64,000 nt of DNA from Rhizobium sp. R711 (GTDB taxonomy: Bacteria; Pseudomonadota; Alphaproteobacteria; Rhizobiales; Rhizobiaceae), in NCBI RefSeq assembly GCF_002211365.1, contig NZ_LOKZ01000003.1, forward strand, positions 62,001 through 126,000, read 5' to 3'. The notes under the pieces are model-generated. The model was not told where the DNA came from. It ran no database searches and was given only the letters and a program-made list of their open reading frames with translations. Shown here in pieces: positions 51,908 to 63,453 of the stretch. The stretch's first letter is position 1, and every line of letters starts with the position of its first letter. A program made the translations under genes and the position numbers.

Positions 51908-52441
51908 ATGTCTCGTATCGGTAAAAAGCCCGTTCAGGTGCCTGCTGGGATCACGGCTACGGTCGATGGCCAGAAGGTTACCGCTAAGGGCCCGAAGGGT
52001 GAGCTGTTCTTCGTCGCAAACGACGAAGTCGGTGTGAAGCTCGAAAATAATGCGGTCGTCGTGACGCCGCTCAGCCAGACGAAGGATGCTCGTGCAAAGT
52101 GGGGCATGTCCCGCACGATGATCGAGAACATCTTCAAGGGCGTTAAGGACGGCTTTGAGCGCAAGCTCGAAATCAACGGCGTTGGTTACCGTGCGTCGCT
52201 TCAGGGCAAGAACCTGCAGCTGGCACTCGGCTTCAGCCATGACGTTGTTTATGAGCCGCCGCAGGGCATCACGATCGCTGTGCCGAAGCCGACGGAAATC
52301 GTCGTCACCGGCATCAACAAGCAGCAGGTCGGCCAGGTTGCCGCTGAAATCCGCGAATACCGCGGTCCTGAGCCTTACAAGGGCAAGGGCGTCAAGTATG
52401 CCGAAGAGCGGATCGTCCGCAAAGAAGGCAAGAAGAAGTAA
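51908..52441 (+). CDS. rplF: 50S ribosomal protein L6
   Basis: 177 residues, two repeated domains near the factor site. [15 protein letters not shown] opens it; [16 protein letters not shown] is the C-terminal signature. Confidence 0.98.
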   Translation: MSRIGKKPVQVPAGITATVDGQKVTAKGPKGELFFVANDEVGVKLENNAVVVTPLSQTKDARAKWGMSRTMIENIFKGVKDGFERKLEINGVGYRASLQGKNLQLALGFSHDVVYEPPQGITIAVPKPTEIVVTGINKQQVGQVAAEIREYRGPEPYKGKGVKYAEERIVRKEGKKK

Positions 52442-52453
52442 GGATCACGCGAA

Positions 52454-52816
52454 ATGGCTAGCAGGAAAGAAGCACTTGCACGTCGCGCCAACCGCGTGCG
52501 TCGTCACCTCAAGTCGGTGGCCAACGGCCGTCCGCGCCTGTCGGTTCATCGCTCGTCGAAGAACATCTATGCCCAGGTCATTGACGATGTCGCTGGTAAG
52601 ACGCTTGCGTCTGCCTCGACCCTCGACAAGGATCTGCGCGGTTCTCTGAAGACCGGTGCTGACACGGCAGCAGCTGCCCTCGTAGGCAAGCTTGTTGCTG
52701 AGCGCGCCTCGAAGGCAGGCGTCAAGGACGTCGTATTCGACCGTGGCGCCTTCATCTACCATGGCCGCATCAAGGCCCTGGCAGAAGCAGCCCGCGAAGG
52801 CGGCCTGTCCTTCTAA
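52454..52816 (+). CDS. rplR: 50S ribosomal protein L18
   Basis: 120 residues; binds 5S rRNA with L5. [20 protein letters not shown] and the end [24 protein letters not shown] are typical. A 130-base gap follows before rpsE. Confidence 0.97.
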   Translation: MASRKEALARRANRVRRHLKSVANGRPRLSVHRSSKNIYAQVIDDVAGKTLASASTLDKDLRGSLKTGADTAAAALVGKLVAERASKAGVKDVVFDRGAFIYHGRIKALAEAAREGGLSF

Positions 52817-52948
52817 TAAAGTTTCCGGCCGGCGGCTCTAAAGGCACCGGCCGGATCTCACCGGACCGCAGGCGTCCCGAAAAAGGGAGGCCGATGCGGT
52901 CCTCGTTTGTTTGCCGATTGCACCCGGAAAAGAAAAAGGAAGAGGACA

Positions 52949-53518
52949 ATGGCACAGGAAAGAAGGCCGCAGCGGGAAGACCGCCAGGCCCGTGAAGAGC
53001 GCGATAGCGAATTCGTCGACAAGCTGGTTGCGATTAACCGCGTTGCTAAGGTTGTTAAGGGTGGCCGCCGTTTCGGTTTCGCCGCTCTCGTCGTCGTTGG
53101 TGACCAGAAGGGCCGCGTTGGCTTCGGTCACGGCAAGGCACGCGAAGTGCCGGAAGCAATCCGCAAGGCGACTGAAGCTGCCAAGCGCGAACTGATCTTC
53201 GTACCGCTGCGTGACGGCCGTACGCTGCATCACGACGTTCATGGCCGCCATGGCGCCGGCAAGGTTTTGCTTCGTTCGGCCAAGGTCGGTACCGGTATCA
53301 TCGCCGGTGGTCCGATGCGCGCCGTTTTCGAAACGCTCGGCGTTCACGACGTTGTCGCCAAGTCGACCGGTTCCTCGAACCCATACAACATGGTTCGCGC
53401 TACCTTCGACGCTCTGAAGCACCAGGTTCACCCGAAGGACATCGCAGCTCAGCGCGGCATCAAGTATGCAACGCTCCAGGCTCGCCGTGCCGCTTCTGGC
53501 AATGCCTCTGAAGAATAA
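52949..53518 (+). CDS. rpsE: 30S ribosomal protein S5
   Basis: 189 residues from ATG 52949 ([10 protein letters not shown]) with AGGAAGAGG upstream. Fidelity and mRNA-entry protein; double-stranded-RNA-binding fold plus the [20 protein letters not shown] domain. Confidence 0.98.
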   Translation: MAQERRPQREDRQAREERDSEFVDKLVAINRVAKVVKGGRRFGFAALVVVGDQKGRVGFGHGKAREVPEAIRKATEAAKRELIFVPLRDGRTLHHDVHGRHGAGKVLLRSAKVGTGIIAGGPMRAVFETLGVHDVVAKSTGSSNPYNMVRATFDALKHQVHPKDIAAQRGIKYATLQARRAASGNASEE

Positions 53519-53532
53519 GAGGAGTCTGACAG

Positions 53533-53742
53533 ATGGCTAAGGCTACCAAGAAGACTGAAGCGAAGACGATTACTGTCGAACAGATCGGCAGCCCGATTCG
53601 CCGTCCGGACGTCCAGCAGCGCACGCTGATCGGCCTCGGACTCAACAAGATGCACCGTCGCCGCACACTGGAAGACACCCCTTCCGTTCGTGGCATGATC
53701 CGTGCTGTCCAGCATCTCGTTCGCGTCGTCGACGAGAAGTAA
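53533..53742 (+). CDS. rpmD: 50S ribosomal protein L30
   Basis: 69 residues; [20 protein letters not shown] and a following [16 protein letters not shown] are the family blocks. GGAG before ATG. Confidence 0.96.
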   Translation: MAKATKKTEAKTITVEQIGSPIRRPDVQQRTLIGLGLNKMHRRRTLEDTPSVRGMIRAVQHLVRVVDEK

Positions 53743-53757
53743 GCCGGGAGATTCGCT

Positions 53758-54231
53758 ATGAAACTCAATGAAATCAAAGACAACGAAGGTTCGACCCATA
53801 GCCGCAAGCGCCTCGGCCGCGGTATTGGTTCGGGCTCGGGCAAGACCGGTGGTCGCGGTGTGAAGGGTCAGAAGTCCCGTTCCGGCGTCGCTATCAACGG
53901 TTTCGAAGGCGGCCAGATGCCAATCTACCGTCGTCTGCCGAAGCGCGGCTTCAACAACATCTTCAAGGCCGACTTCGTTGTCGTGTCGCTTGAGCGTGTT
54001 CAGGCTGCGATCGACGCTGGCAAGCTCGACGCCAAGTCCACGGTTGATGCAGCTGCTCTCAAGGCTGCCGGCGTTATCCGCCGCGTCAAGGACGGTGTAC
54101 GCGTTCTCGCCGACGGCGAGCTGAAGGCAAAGGTCAAGTTCGAAGTTGCTGGCGCTTCCAAGCCGGCGATCGAAAAGATCGAAAAGGCTGGCGGTTCCGT
54201 CACGCTTCTTTCTGCCGCAGCTGCAGAATAA
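53758..54231 (+). CDS. rplO: 50S ribosomal protein L15
   Basis: 157 residues. A basic Gly-rich N-terminal arm ([20 protein letters not shown]) reaches into 23S rRNA. A terminator-like hairpin follows, before secY. Confidence 0.97.
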   Translation: MKLNEIKDNEGSTHSRKRLGRGIGSGSGKTGGRGVKGQKSRSGVAINGFEGGQMPIYRRLPKRGFNNIFKADFVVVSLERVQAAIDAGKLDAKSTVDAAALKAAGVIRRVKDGVRVLADGELKAKVKFEVAGASKPAIEKIEKAGGSVTLLSAAAAE

Positions 54232-54247
54232 TTAATCTTATGATAAG

Positions 54248-54278
54248 TCGCCCGGGGTGCTTCACACCGGGCGATTTT
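54248..54278 (+). terminator. Terminator-like hairpin between rplO and secY
   Basis: 12-bp stem with one mismatch, TCGCCCGGGGTG/CACACCGGGCGA, 3-base loop, then TTTT. It would part secY and following genes from the spc operon, at least partly. Confidence 0.72.
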
Positions 54279-54470
54279 GCTCCCATATGTGAGCCTCACA
54301 AAAACCGGCTGGACGCACGTGCGTCATAAACGGTAGGAACGAACACAAGGGTGAGGCATAGGTTGCTCCCGCAATCCGTCCGAAGCCCGCTTTTGAATAA
54401 TTCAGAATGCTGATTCCGGGTCCTGCACCTCGCTTGGCTTGTGCCCGAAATTGGTAGCGCGGAGAATCGC

Positions 54471-55811
54471 ATGGCGTCTGCAGCGGAACAGTTGGCTTCC
54501 AACCTCAATTTCTCGACCTTCGCCAAAGCCGAGGATCTCAAGAAGCGCCTGTGGTTCACACTGGCAGCTCTCCTCGTGTACCGGCTCGGTACCCACATTC
54601 CGCTCCCAGGCCTTAATCCAGAAGCTTATGCGCAGGCCTTCCGCGGCCAGGCAGGTGGCATTCTCGGCCTCTTCAACATGTTCTCGGGCGGCGCCGTCCA
54701 GCGCATGGCAATCTTTGCGCTCGGCATCATGCCTTACATTTCCGCTTCGATCATCGTGCAGCTGATGACCTCGGTCGTCCCGGCGCTCGAGAACCTGAAG
54801 AAGGAAGGCGAGCAGGGCCGCAAGATCATCAACCAGTACACGCGCTATGGCACGGTGCTACTCGGTGCGCTTCAGGCCTACGGCATTTCCGTCGGTCTTG
54901 AGAGCGGCAACGGCCTTGTTGTCGATCCCGGCATATTCTTCCGTATTTCGACGGTCGTCACCTTGCTCGGCGGCACAATGTTCCTGATGTGGCTCGGCGA
55001 GCAGATCACCTCGCGGGGTATTGGCAACGGTATTTCGCTGATCATCTTCGCGGGTATCGCCGCCGGCCTTCCGCAGGCGCTCGCCGGCACGCTTGAACTC
55101 GGTCGTACGGGCGCTCTGTCGACGACGCTGATTCTCGCGGTTATCGTCATCGCCATCGCTGTCATCGCCATCATCGTTTTCGTTGAGCGTGCGCAGCGTC
55201 GCCTGCTGATCCAGTATCCGAAGCGTCAGGTCGGCAATCGGATGTTCCAGGGCGATACCTCGCATCTACCGCTGAAGCTCAATACCTCGGGCGTTATCCC
55301 TGCGATTTTCTCATCCTCGCTTCTGCTGCTGCCAGCGACGCTCGCGGGCTTCGCGAACACGACAGCGTTGCCGGCATGGGCGACCTCTGTTATTGCAGCC
55401 CTTGGCCATGGCCAGCCGCTCTACATGCTGCTGTACGGCCTGCTGATTGCCTTCTTCGCCTTCTTCTACACGGCGATCGTCTTCAATCCGAAGGACACAG
55501 CCGACAATCTGAAGAAGCATGGCGGCTTTATTCCGGGCATCCGTCCGGGCGAGCGGACCGCCGAATATATCGATTACGTGTTGACCCGCATTACGGTGAT
55601 CGGCGCGATCTACCTCGTCTTCGTGTGCATCCTGCCGGAAATTCTTGTGTCGCAAACGGGCATTCCGTTGTCCCTGGGTGGCACTTCTCTCTTGATCGTG
55701 GTTAGCGTAACTCTCGATACGGTGGCGCAGATTCAGGGTCATCTGATCGCACAGCAGTACGAAGGCCTGATCAAGAAATCGAAGTTGCGCGGAGGAAAGA
55801 GGGGGCGATGA
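54471..55811 (+). CDS. secY: Preprotein translocase subunit SecY
   Basis: 446 residues, ten membrane helices, the Sec channel that works with SecE (26492) and SecA. I chose ATG 54471 ([11 protein letters not shown]) with GGAGAA upstream. [11 protein letters not shown] and the cytoplasmic loop with [15 protein letters not shown] are signatures. Its stop overlaps the adk start (ATGA). Confidence 0.98.
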   Translation: MASAAEQLASNLNFSTFAKAEDLKKRLWFTLAALLVYRLGTHIPLPGLNPEAYAQAFRGQAGGILGLFNMFSGGAVQRMAIFALGIMPYISASIIVQLMTSVVPALENLKKEGEQGRKIINQYTRYGTVLLGALQAYGISVGLESGNGLVVDPGIFFRISTVVTLLGGTMFLMWLGEQITSRGIGNGISLIIFAGIAAGLPQALAGTLELGRTGALSTTLILAVIVIAIAVIAIIVFVERAQRRLLIQYPKRQVGNRMFQGDTSHLPLKLNTSGVIPAIFSSSLLLLPATLAGFANTTALPAWATSVIAALGHGQPLYMLLYGLLIAFFAFFYTAIVFNPKDTADNLKKHGGFIPGIRPGERTAEYIDYVLTRITVIGAIYLVFVCILPEILVSQTGIPLSLGGTSLLIVVSVTLDTVAQIQGHLIAQQYEGLIKKSKLRGGKRGR

Positions 55812-56458
55812 GACTCATACTGTTAGGGCCGCCGGGCGCGGGTAAGGGGACCCAGGCTCAGCGGATCGTGGAGAAGTACGGAATTCCGCAACTCTCCACG
55901 GGTGACATGCTCCGTGCTGCTGTTGCGGCTGGCACGGAGGTAGGCAAGCGGGCAAAGGCCGTCATGGACGCCGGCAAGCTTGTCTCCGATGAGATCGTCA
56001 ATGCCATCGTCTCCGAGCGTCTGGATGCTCCAGATTGCGCCAAGGGTTTCATTCTCGACGGTTTCCCACGCACGCTGGTTCAGGCCGACGCCACGGAAGC
56101 CATGCTGAAGAGCAAGGGCCTGGAACTCTCGACCGTGATCGAGATCCAGGTTGACGACAAGGTTCTCGCGGACCGCGTTTCCGGTCGCTACACCTGCGCG
56201 AACTGCGGCGCGGGCTACCACGACACGAACGTCAAGCCGAAGGAGGAAGGTGTCTGTGACCGTTGCGGCTCGACTCACTTCAAGCGTCGGCCCGACGACA
56301 ATCGCGAAACAGTCGTTACGCGCCTGCAGGCCTACTACAAGGAAACGTCTCCGTTGATCGGCTACTACTATGCCAAGGGCAAGCTGAAGTCGGTGGACGG
56401 CATGGCTGAGATCGATCACGTCACCGGCGAGATCGATAAGATACTTTCGAAGCTTTAG
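55808..56458 (+). CDS. adk: Adenylate kinase, long form with zinc-type LID
   Basis: 216 residues; converts ATP + AMP to two ADP. The P-loop GPPGAGKGT is at residues 7-15 and the DGFPRT motif at 84-89. The LID has four Cys (130, 133, 150, 153: CANC...CDRC), so it should bind a structural metal, unlike the E. coli enzyme. Translationally coupled to secY. Confidence 0.97.
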   Translation: MRLILLGPPGAGKGTQAQRIVEKYGIPQLSTGDMLRAAVAAGTEVGKRAKAVMDAGKLVSDEIVNAIVSERLDAPDCAKGFILDGFPRTLVQADATEAMLKSKGLELSTVIEIQVDDKVLADRVSGRYTCANCGAGYHDTNVKPKEEGVCDRCGSTHFKRRPDDNRETVVTRLQAYYKETSPLIGYYYAKGKLKSVDGMAEIDHVTGEIDKILSKL

Positions 56459-56681
56459 TCTTTGAAAATAAACTTGGCGGAAGCGGTTGCTTTTAAGCGC
56501 TGATTCCGCTAAACACCGCGCCAACTCGCGATATCTCATGCGATCGGCGCGGACTTCCCAAGGGAATTCCGGGTTCGATCGTTTTGACTTGTTGAGAACC
56601 TGAATTGTAATTGCGACCTCTCTGGGTCGTGTAACGAGACACCACTTGCCGGATGGCAACTGGAACGCAAGGAGAATAGGC

Positions 56682-57050
56682 GTGGCACGTATCGCTGGCG
56701 TCAACATCCCGACTGCAAAGCGCGTTGTAATCGCGCTGACGTATATCCACGGGATCGGTCCAAAATTCGCGCAGGAAATCATGGAAAAGGTTGGCCTGCC
56801 GGCCGACAAGCGCGTCCATCAGCTGACGGACTCCGAGGTTCTGCAGATCCGCGAAACCATCGACCGTGACTATCAGGTCGAAGGTGATCTGCGTCGCGAA
56901 ACCTCGATGAACATCAAGCGTCTGATGGACCTCGGCTGCTACCGCGGCCTGCGTCACCGCCGTGGCCTTCCGGTTCGCGGTCAGCGCACGCACACCAATG
57001 CTCGTACCCGCAAGGGCCCGGCAAAGGCCATCGCTGGTAAGAAGAAGTAA
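56682..57050 (+). CDS. rpsM: 30S ribosomal protein S13
   Basis: 122 residues from a GTG ([15 protein letters not shown]) with AAGGAGAA upstream; no ATG fits the family's N-terminus. Head protein at the subunit bridge and P site. [20 protein letters not shown] is typical. A gap of 223 bases after adk may carry a promoter. Confidence 0.98.
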   Translation: MARIAGVNIPTAKRVVIALTYIHGIGPKFAQEIMEKVGLPADKRVHQLTDSEVLQIRETIDRDYQVEGDLRRETSMNIKRLMDLGCYRGLRHRRGLPVRGQRTHTNARTRKGPAKAIAGKKK

Positions 57051-57184
57051 TTTCCGGGAAACCGGAGGTGAGGGGGCTGGCGGTCTGCGCCGGCCTCTTT
57101 TGAGTTTGGGGCAGGGCCGTAAGGTCTCGTTCCGGTGTAGCCGCTGGCATTACGGCGGTGCAGAGATCCAAGAAAGGGATTTAA

Positions 57185-57574
57185 ATGGCCAAGGAAGCCG
57201 TCCGCGTTCGTCGTCGCGAACGTAAGAACATTTCGTCGGGTGTTGCCCACGTCAATTCGACCTTCAACAACACGATGATCACCATCACCGACGCTCAGGG
57301 CAACGCGATTGCCTGGTCGTCTGCTGGCGCGAAGGGCTTCAAGGGCTCGCGCAAGTCGACCCCCTTCGCTGCTCAGATCGCTGCTGAAGACTGCGCCAAG
57401 AAGGCCCAGGAACATGGCATGAAGTCGCTGGAAGTCGAAGTTTGCGGTCCAGGTTCGGGTCGCGAATCCGCTCTGCGCGCCCTCCAGGCTGCTGGTTTCA
57501 TGATCACGTCCATCCGCGACGTGACGCCGATCCCGCACAATGGTTGCCGCCCGCGCAAGAAGCGCCGCGTCTGA
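57185..57574 (+). CDS. rpsK: 30S ribosomal protein S11
   Basis: 129 residues; platform protein near the E site. [19 protein letters not shown] and the end [13 protein letters not shown] are signatures. AAAGGG before ATG. Confidence 0.98.
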   Translation: MAKEAVRVRRRERKNISSGVAHVNSTFNNTMITITDAQGNAIAWSSAGAKGFKGSRKSTPFAAQIAAEDCAKKAQEHGMKSLEVEVCGPGSGRESALRALQAAGFMITSIRDVTPIPHNGCRPRKKRRV

Positions 57575-57674
57575 TCATCGCCATTCACAACACCGGTGGG
57601 CGGATCTTCGCTCCCGGTGCTTCTCAAGCTCGGTTGTCACGATTGGATGGTGGCAACGAACGGAAGGCAAAAAT

Positions 57675-58685
57675 ATGATTCAGAAAAACTGGCAGGAATT
57701 GATCAAGCCGAACAAGGTCGAGTTCTCTTCGAGCTCGCGCACCAAGGCGACGCTCGTAGCAGAGCCGCTGGAGCGCGGTTTCGGCCTCACCCTCGGCAAC
57801 GCGCTGCGCCGCGTTCTATTGTCCTCGCTGCGCGGTGCCGCAGTGACGGCCGTGCAGATCGATGGTGTGCTGCATGAATTCTCGTCGATCCCGGGCGTCC
57901 GCGAAGACGTCACGGACATCGTCCTCAACATCAAGGAAATCGCCATCAAGATGGATGGCGATGACGCAAAGCGCATGGTCGTGCGCAAGCAGGGCCCGGG
58001 CGTTGTAACGGCTGGCGACATCCAGACGGTCGGTGATATCGAAATCCTCAACCCCGACCATGTCATCTGCACGCTCGACGAGGGCGCCGAAATCCGTATG
58101 GAATTCACCGTCAACAACGGCAAGGGCTATGTTCCGGCCGATCGCAATCGTGCGGAAGATGCTCCGATTGGTCTCATCCCGGTCGACAGCCTTTATTCGC
58201 CGGTCAAGAAGGTGTCCTACAAGGTGGAAAACACCCGCGAAGGACAGGTTCTCGACTACGACAAGCTGAACATGACGATCGAGACCGATGGTTCGATCTC
58301 CGGCGAAGATGCCGTCGCTTTCGCGGCTCGCATCCTCCAGGATCAGCTTGGCGTGTTCGTCAACTTCGACGAGCCGCAGAAGGAAACCGAAGAGGAAGCG
58401 GTTACCGAACTCGCTTTCAACCCGGCGCTCCTCAAGAAGGTGGACGAACTCGAACTGTCTGTTCGCTCGGCAAACTGCTTGAAGAACGACAACATCGTCT
58501 ACATCGGCGACCTCATTCAGAAGACCGAAGCAGAAATGCTCCGCACACCGAATTTTGGTCGCAAGTCGCTGAACGAAATCAAGGAAGTTCTCGCTTCCAT
58601 GGGCCTGCACCTCGGTATGGAAGTGCCGGCATGGCCGCCTGAGAACATCGAAGATCTCGCCAAGCGTTACGAAGACCAGTACTAA
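57675..58685 (+). CDS. rpoA: RNA polymerase alpha subunit
   Basis: 336 residues from ATG 57675 ([17 protein letters not shown]). The N-terminal dimerisation/assembly domain has [20 protein letters not shown]; after a linker, the C-terminal domain ([20 protein letters not shown]) binds UP elements and activators. rpsD is not between rpsK and rpoA, as usual in alphaproteobacteria. Confidence 0.99.
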   Translation: MIQKNWQELIKPNKVEFSSSSRTKATLVAEPLERGFGLTLGNALRRVLLSSLRGAAVTAVQIDGVLHEFSSIPGVREDVTDIVLNIKEIAIKMDGDDAKRMVVRKQGPGVVTAGDIQTVGDIEILNPDHVICTLDEGAEIRMEFTVNNGKGYVPADRNRAEDAPIGLIPVDSLYSPVKKVSYKVENTREGQVLDYDKLNMTIETDGSISGEDAVAFAARILQDQLGVFVNFDEPQKETEEEAVTELAFNPALLKKVDELELSVRSANCLKNDNIVYIGDLIQKTEAEMLRTPNFGRKSLNEIKEVLASMGLHLGMEVPAWPPENIEDLAKRYEDQY

Positions 58686-58730
58686 CCATCAAACGGCGGG
58701 CAAGATGCCTGCATGTGAAGGAGAATAGCC

Positions 58731-59156
58731 ATGCGCCACGGTAAAGCCGGCCGCAAGCTGAATAGAACCGCTAGCCACCGCAAGGCAATGTTTGCCAACA
58801 TGGCGGCTTCGCTCATTACCCATGAGCAGATCGTGACCACCCTGCCGAAGGCAAAGGAAATCCGTCCGATCGTTGAAAAGCTCGTAACGCTCGGCAAGCG
58901 CGGCGACCTGCACGCTCGTCGTCAGGCGATCTCGCAGATCCGCGACGCTGCTGTTGTTTCGAAGCTGTTCGACACGATCGCTTCGCGCTACGCAACCCGC
59001 AACGGCGGCTACCTGCGTATCATGAAGGCAGGCTTCCGCCAGGGCGACAACGCTGCTCTCGCAGTCATCGAATTCGTTGACCGCGACACCTATGCGAAGG
59101 GCGCAGCCGACAAGGCTCGCGTTGAAGCCGAAGCTGCTGCAGCTGAAGCCGCTTAA
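58731..59156 (+). CDS. rplQ: 50S ribosomal protein L17
   Basis: 141 residues; [20 protein letters not shown] is the signature. Near the exit tunnel. Has an Ala/Glu-rich C-terminal tail. Last gene of the cluster; GGAG before ATG. Confidence 0.98.
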   Translation: MRHGKAGRKLNRTASHRKAMFANMAASLITHEQIVTTLPKAKEIRPIVEKLVTLGKRGDLHARRQAISQIRDAAVVSKLFDTIASRYATRNGGYLRIMKAGFRQGDNAALAVIEFVDRDTYAKGAADKARVEAEAAAAEAA

Positions 59157-59178
59157 TCCTTTCCGGCTCGCCGGAAGC

Positions 59179-59216
59179 AAAACAGCCGGGCTGCAAAGCC
59201 CGGCTGTTTTCGTTTT
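59179..59216. terminator. Bidirectional terminator after rplQ
   Basis: 14-bp perfect stem AAAACAGCCGGGCT/AGCCCGGCTGTTTT with a GCAA loop and T-runs on both strands; it serves rplQ and probably the convergent minus-strand gene that stops at 59215. Confidence 0.93.
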
Positions 59217-59552
59217 AGGGATCAGCCTTTGGCTCGCCACGCTTCGGCCGTTCGCGTCGCTTGTTGAAATGGATCAGACGGGCAGGTGGCGGCTCCCCGA
59301 TGACAACGATATCACCGACACTTCGCAGCGCTGCTCTGAAGCGTGCGGTGTTCCGTCTCCCCCATACGCCAAGGAAATACTGCCCGGTGCCTTCCTGCTT
59401 GAAGACGGTCGCTCGCCCGAACGCCCTACTGAGCCCGCCTTCGCCGACAAGGCCATCACCGCCATAGACGGAAACGACCTCCCTAGCGGTGCTGCTGCAG
59501 CGAAGGTGTCGCCTAACGCTGAAAAATTCGGGTCGCGGTAGAGATAGACTGG
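59215..59552 (-). pseudogene. Possible frameshifted hypothetical gene after msrQ
   Basis: One minus-strand frame reads well for about 75 codons to a TAA at 59215-59217, with segments FGRATVFKQEGTGQYFLGVW and SVGDIVVIGEPPPARLIHFN, and ends exactly at the terminator. It has no ATG, GTG or TTG upstream that fits. A neighbouring frame has an ATG at about 59552 (METPCPVYLYRDPNFSALGD). A frameshift between them would give one protein of about 110 residues. No family recognised, so this rests on reading-frame quality and context only. Confidence 0.35.
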
Positions 59553-59607
59553 GCAGGGTGTTTCCATCGGCACACGGTGGCGGATTTTGCTATCGATGAC
59601 AATTCGG

Positions 59608-60279
59608 TCAGCCGGGAACCCGCTGGCGAATGGCCGTTTGTTGTCCCTGTCTTCCGCAACCATTCTTGGCCTTCCTGCTGCGCGCGATAGGTCGGTAGGA
59701 CCGGTAGAGGATCAGGAGGATCAGCAGACTGATATAGACGGATTGCTCGAGGCCAAGGACCTTCGTCGATAGCGCAAAGTGTACGGCGCCAGCAGCAGCG
59801 ACGATATAGACGAGGCGGTGCAGCCGCACCCAATTCGGTCCGAGCCGCCGGATCGAGAGGTTGTTCGAGGTGAGAGCAAGCGGTACCAGTAGAGCTAGGC
59901 CGGCCATACCGAACATGATGAAGGGCCGCTTCAGCACGTCGCTTACGACCATCGAAATGTCGAGCGCCTGGTCCAGCACCATGTAGACCGTGAAGTGCAT
60001 CAGGGCATAGTAGAAGGTCAGGAGCCCTAGCGCTCGGCGATAACGAAGATAGTTCCAGCCGAGAAGGTCCCGGGCAGGGGAGACGGCCAGCGTCAGGATG
60101 AGGAAGCGGATCGTCCAGAGGCCGAGGAACAACTCGAAGGTCTTTACCGGGTCGGCGCCGAGCTGATCCGTGGCGCCGAGATAAAAGGTCCAAGCAGCGG
60201 GCAGCAGCCCCACGGTATAGAGAGCCCAGATGGAGGCCGACTGCCAGCGCTTCGGGAGACTGAACGAGAGGGCCGCCAT
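59608..60279 (-). CDS. msrQ: MsrQ, heme-binding membrane subunit of the MsrPQ system
   Basis: 223 residues with about six membrane helices of the ferric-reductase type. It passes electrons from the quinone pool or a flavin donor to MsrP. His residues suited to heme ligation are in YYALMHFTVY, RLHRLVY and AAGAVHFAL. Starts inside the msrP stop (ATGA overlap), so the two are coupled. Confidence 0.93.
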   Translation of the reverse strand: MAALSFSLPKRWQSASIWALYTVGLLPAAWTFYLGATDQLGADPVKTFELFLGLWTIRFLILTLAVSPARDLLGWNYLRYRRALGLLTFYYALMHFTVYMVLDQALDISMVVSDVLKRPFIMFGMAGLALLVPLALTSNNLSIRRLGPNWVRLHRLVYIVAAAGAVHFALSTKVLGLEQSVYISLLILLILYRSYRPIARSRKAKNGCGRQGQQTAIRQRVPG

Positions 60280-61226
60280 CAGAAGTTCTTCCGGAGATCC
60301 ATGCCGCTGTAGAGGCCTGCCACCTCGTCGGCATAGCCGTTGAACGGCAGAGTGGGATGGCGGCTGGCGCCAAAGAAGCCGCTTTCGCCGATACGCCGCT
60401 CCGTCGCCTGGCTCCAGCGTGGGTGATCGACCTCCGGATTGACGTTAGCGTAGAACCCGTATTCCTGCGGATTGGTCACTTGCCAGGTGTTTTTCGGTTC
60501 CTTGTCAGTCAGCGTGATCCGAACGATCGACTTGATACCCTTGAAGCCATATTTCCACGGTACGGCCAGTCGGATCGGCGCACCATTCTGGTTCGGCAGA
60601 GTTTCGCCATAGAGGCCAACGGCAAGCAGCGTTAATGGGTGGCGCGCCTCATCGAGCCGAAGGCCTTCGACATAAGGCCAGTCGAGTGATTGGAAGATGC
60701 CCTTCTGGCCAGGCATCTGGTCTGGCCGCACGACCGTTTCAAAGGCAACGTACTTGGCGCTGCCAAGCGGCTCCACCTTGTTGAGGAGAGAGGCAAGCGG
60801 AAAACCATCCCACGGAATGACCATCGACCACGCCTCGACACAGCGCATGCGGTAGGTGCGGCTCTCGATCGGGAATTCCTTCATCAGCGCTTCGACATCG
60901 AACGTGCCGGGCTTGTTGACCATGCCGTCGACCTTGATCGTCCAGGGCAGCGGCTTGAAGTCGCCGGAGAGCGCGGCGGGGTCGCCCTTGTCCAGGCCGA
61001 ATTCGTAGAAATTGTTGTAGGTCGTCACGTCCTTCAACGGCGTGGCCTTCTCGCCGACCGTGTATTTGCTGTCGATGACCGACAGTGCGGCGGCGCTGGC
61101 CTTGCTGGCTCCGTAGAGCGCCATGGCGCCCAGTGTCGCGACCCCGAGGAACTCGCGACGCCTGAGATAGAGCTGCTGCGGCGTGATCTCTGAAGATGCG
61201 ATCTTGGGTGGACGATAGGCTGGCAT
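60279..61226 (-). CDS. msrP: MsrP, periplasmic protein-methionine-sulfoxide reductase
   Basis: 315 residues from ATG 61226, which has AGGAGG at ideal spacing; the upstream in-frame start is rejected. A Tat signal ([10 protein letters not shown], residues 21-30) directs folded export with its molybdopterin cofactor. The Mo-binding Cys is in MRCVEAW (about residue 129). Repairs oxidised Met in envelope proteins. First gene of msrPQ. Confidence 0.95.
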   Translation of the reverse strand: MPAYRPPKIASSEITPQQLYLRRREFLGVATLGAMALYGASKASAAALSVIDSKYTVGEKATPLKDVTTYNNFYEFGLDKGDPAALSGDFKPLPWTIKVDGMVNKPGTFDVEALMKEFPIESRTYRMRCVEAWSMVIPWDGFPLASLLNKVEPLGSAKYVAFETVVRPDQMPGQKGIFQSLDWPYVEGLRLDEARHPLTLLAVGLYGETLPNQNGAPIRLAVPWKYGFKGIKSIVRITLTDKEPKNTWQVTNPQEYGFYANVNPEVDHPRWSQATERRIGESGFFGASRHPTLPFNGYADEVAGLYSGMDLRKNF

Positions 61227-61552
61227 CGGAAACCTCCTGAGCATCAGAGCTCGGTATAAACCTTCAACGCATCAAACACGTCTTTGGATCATTGTTTATG
61301 CCCACCGGCATGGCTGCGGAAAGCCAACTTTTTGTGTACGGTGTTTGATGGAATAGTCTGTAACAAAAACACTGCTGCGACCGTATATGGTCGACGCACC
61401 CAAGAGCCCAGGCGTACCGGTTTCGGCTTTCGCGGTAGTGACAGCCCACAGCGTTTGGATTAGGACAATTCCAAAAAACAGCGATAGCCCGGTCGCTTAG
61501 ATCATTGCGCCCCCGCATCGCCGACAATTTCCGACACGCAAGGAATACACCA
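61227..61552. other. Divergent promoter region msrP / ilvD
   Basis: 326 bases with no gene. Should hold both promoters; I see a short inverted repeat TTGGA...TTCCAA near 61456-61475 before ilvD but no boxes I would defend. Confidence 0.4.
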
Positions 61553-63391
61553 ATGCCATCCTATCGTTCGAGAACCACGACTCACGGCCGCAATATGGCG
61601 GGTGCGCGCGGCCTTTGGCGCGCAACGGGCATGAAGGACTCGGATTTCGGCAAGCCGATTATTGCGGTGGTGAACTCCTTCACCCAGTTCGTGCCCGGTC
61701 ACGTCCACCTCAAGGACCTCGGCCAGCTCGTTGCCCGCGAAATCGAAGCCGCCGGCGGCGTTGCCAAGGAATTCAATACGATCGCGGTCGACGACGGTAT
61801 CGCCATGGGCCATGACGGTATGCTCTATTCGCTGCCCTCGCGCGAATTGATTGCCGACAGCGTCGAATACATGGTCAACGCTCACTGTGCCGACGCCATG
61901 GTCTGTATTTCCAACTGCGACAAGATCACTCCCGGTATGCTGATGGCGTCGCTCCGCCTCAACATTCCGACGATCTTCGTTTCCGGCGGCCCCATGGAAG
62001 CCGGAAAGGTGGTCCTGCACGGCAAGACACACGCGCTCGATCTCGTCGACGCGATGGTTGCCGCCGCCGACGACAAGATCAGCGACGAGGACGTCAAGGT
62101 CATCGAACGGTCCGCCTGTCCGACCTGCGGTTCGTGCTCGGGCATGTTCACCGCCAACTCCATGAACTGCCTGACGGAGGCGCTTGGTCTGTCGCTGCCT
62201 GGCAACGGCTCGACGCTCGCAACGCATGCCGACCGCAAGCGCCTGTTCGTCGAGGCTGGCCACCTGATCGTCGATCTCGCCCGTCGCTACTACGAACAGG
62301 ACGACGTCAAGGCTCTACCCCGCACGATTGCCTCCAAGCAGGCATTCGAGAACGCCATGGCTCTCGATATCGCCATGGGTGGCTCGACGAACACCGTTCT
62401 GCATATCCTTGCAGCGGCGCATGAAGGCGAGGTCGATTTCACAATGGCCGACATCGACGCGCTGTCGCGTCGCGTTCCCTGCCTCTCCAAGGTCGCGCCG
62501 GCAAAGAACGACGTCCACATGGAAGACGTTCACCGGGCGGGCGGCATCATGTCGATCCTGGGCGAACTGGACAAGGGCGGTTTGCTCAACCGGGAATGCC
62601 CGACGGTCCATGCCGAAACCCTCGGCGACGCAATCGACCGTTGGGACATCACCCGCACCAACAGCGAGACCGTCCGCAATTTCTACCGGGCGGCTCCCGG
62701 CGGCATCCCGACCCAGGTTGCCTTCAGCCAGGAAGCGCGTTGGGACGAACTCGACACGGACCGCGAAAAGGGCGTTATCCGCTCGGTGGAGCACCCCTTC
62801 TCGAAAGATGGCGGTCTTGCTGTCCTCAAGGGCAATCTCGCGCTCGATGGCTGTATCGTGAAGACGGCAGGCGTCGATGAATCCATCCTGAAGTTCTCCG
62901 GTCCGGCCAAGGTTTATGAAAGCCAGGACGCGGCAGTGAAGGCCATCCTCTCGAACCAGGTTGTTGCCGGCGATGTTGTCGTCATTCGCTACGAAGGCCC
63001 GAAGGGCGGGCCCGGCATGCAGGAAATGCTCTATCCGACGAGCTACCTGAAGTCGAAGGGCCTCGGCAAAGCCTGCGCGCTGATCACGGACGGTCGCTTC
63101 TCCGGCGGCACCTCCGGCCTCTCCATCGGTCACGTTTCACCGGAAGCGGCAAACGGCGGCACGATCGGCCTGGTCCGTGAGGGCGACATGATCGACATCG
63201 ACATCCCGAACCGCGTCATCAGCCTGCGCGTCGACGACAAGGAACTGGCAAACCGTCGCGCCGAGCAAGAGGAGAAGGGCTGGCATCCGTCCGAGCAACG
63301 CAAGCGCAATGTCACGACCGCGTTGAAGGCTTACGCCGCCTTCGCAACCAGCGCCGACCGCGGCGCCGTCCGGGATCTCGGCAACCGCTAA
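61553..63391 (+). CDS. ilvD: Dihydroxy-acid dehydratase
   Basis: 612 residues from ATG 61553 ([14 protein letters not shown]) with AAGGAA upstream. Third step of branched-chain amino-acid synthesis, giving the 2-keto acids for Val, Leu and Ile. Fe-S cluster cysteines are in [10 protein letters not shown] and [11 protein letters not shown], with [12 protein letters not shown] before. [20 protein letters not shown] is the C-terminal signature. Followed by its own terminator. Confidence 0.98.
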   Translation: MPSYRSRTTTHGRNMAGARGLWRATGMKDSDFGKPIIAVVNSFTQFVPGHVHLKDLGQLVAREIEAAGGVAKEFNTIAVDDGIAMGHDGMLYSLPSRELIADSVEYMVNAHCADAMVCISNCDKITPGMLMASLRLNIPTIFVSGGPMEAGKVVLHGKTHALDLVDAMVAAADDKISDEDVKVIERSACPTCGSCSGMFTANSMNCLTEALGLSLPGNGSTLATHADRKRLFVEAGHLIVDLARRYYEQDDVKALPRTIASKQAFENAMALDIAMGGSTNTVLHILAAAHEGEVDFTMADIDALSRRVPCLSKVAPAKNDVHMEDVHRAGGIMSILGELDKGGLLNRECPTVHAETLGDAIDRWDITRTNSETVRNFYRAAPGGIPTQVAFSQEARWDELDTDREKGVIRSVEHPFSKDGGLAVLKGNLALDGCIVKTAGVDESILKFSGPAKVYESQDAAVKAILSNQVVAGDVVVIRYEGPKGGPGMQEMLYPTSYLKSKGLGKACALITDGRFSGGTSGLSIGHVSPEAANGGTIGLVREGDMIDIDIPNRVISLRVDDKELANRRAEQEEKGWHPSEQRKRNVTTALKAYAAFATSADRGAVRDLGNR

Positions 63392-63420
63392 GTCTCAGAT
63401 CAAAAACGAATGTGAAATGG

Positions 63421-63453
63421 ACCGGTCGCTAAAGCGGCCGGTTTATTTTTTTG
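63421..63453 (+). terminator. Terminator after ilvD
   Basis: Stem ACCGGTCGC/GCGGCCGGT (one G-T pair), TAAA loop, then TTATTTTTTT. It overlaps the end of the convergent LprI-like gene. Confidence 0.9.
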
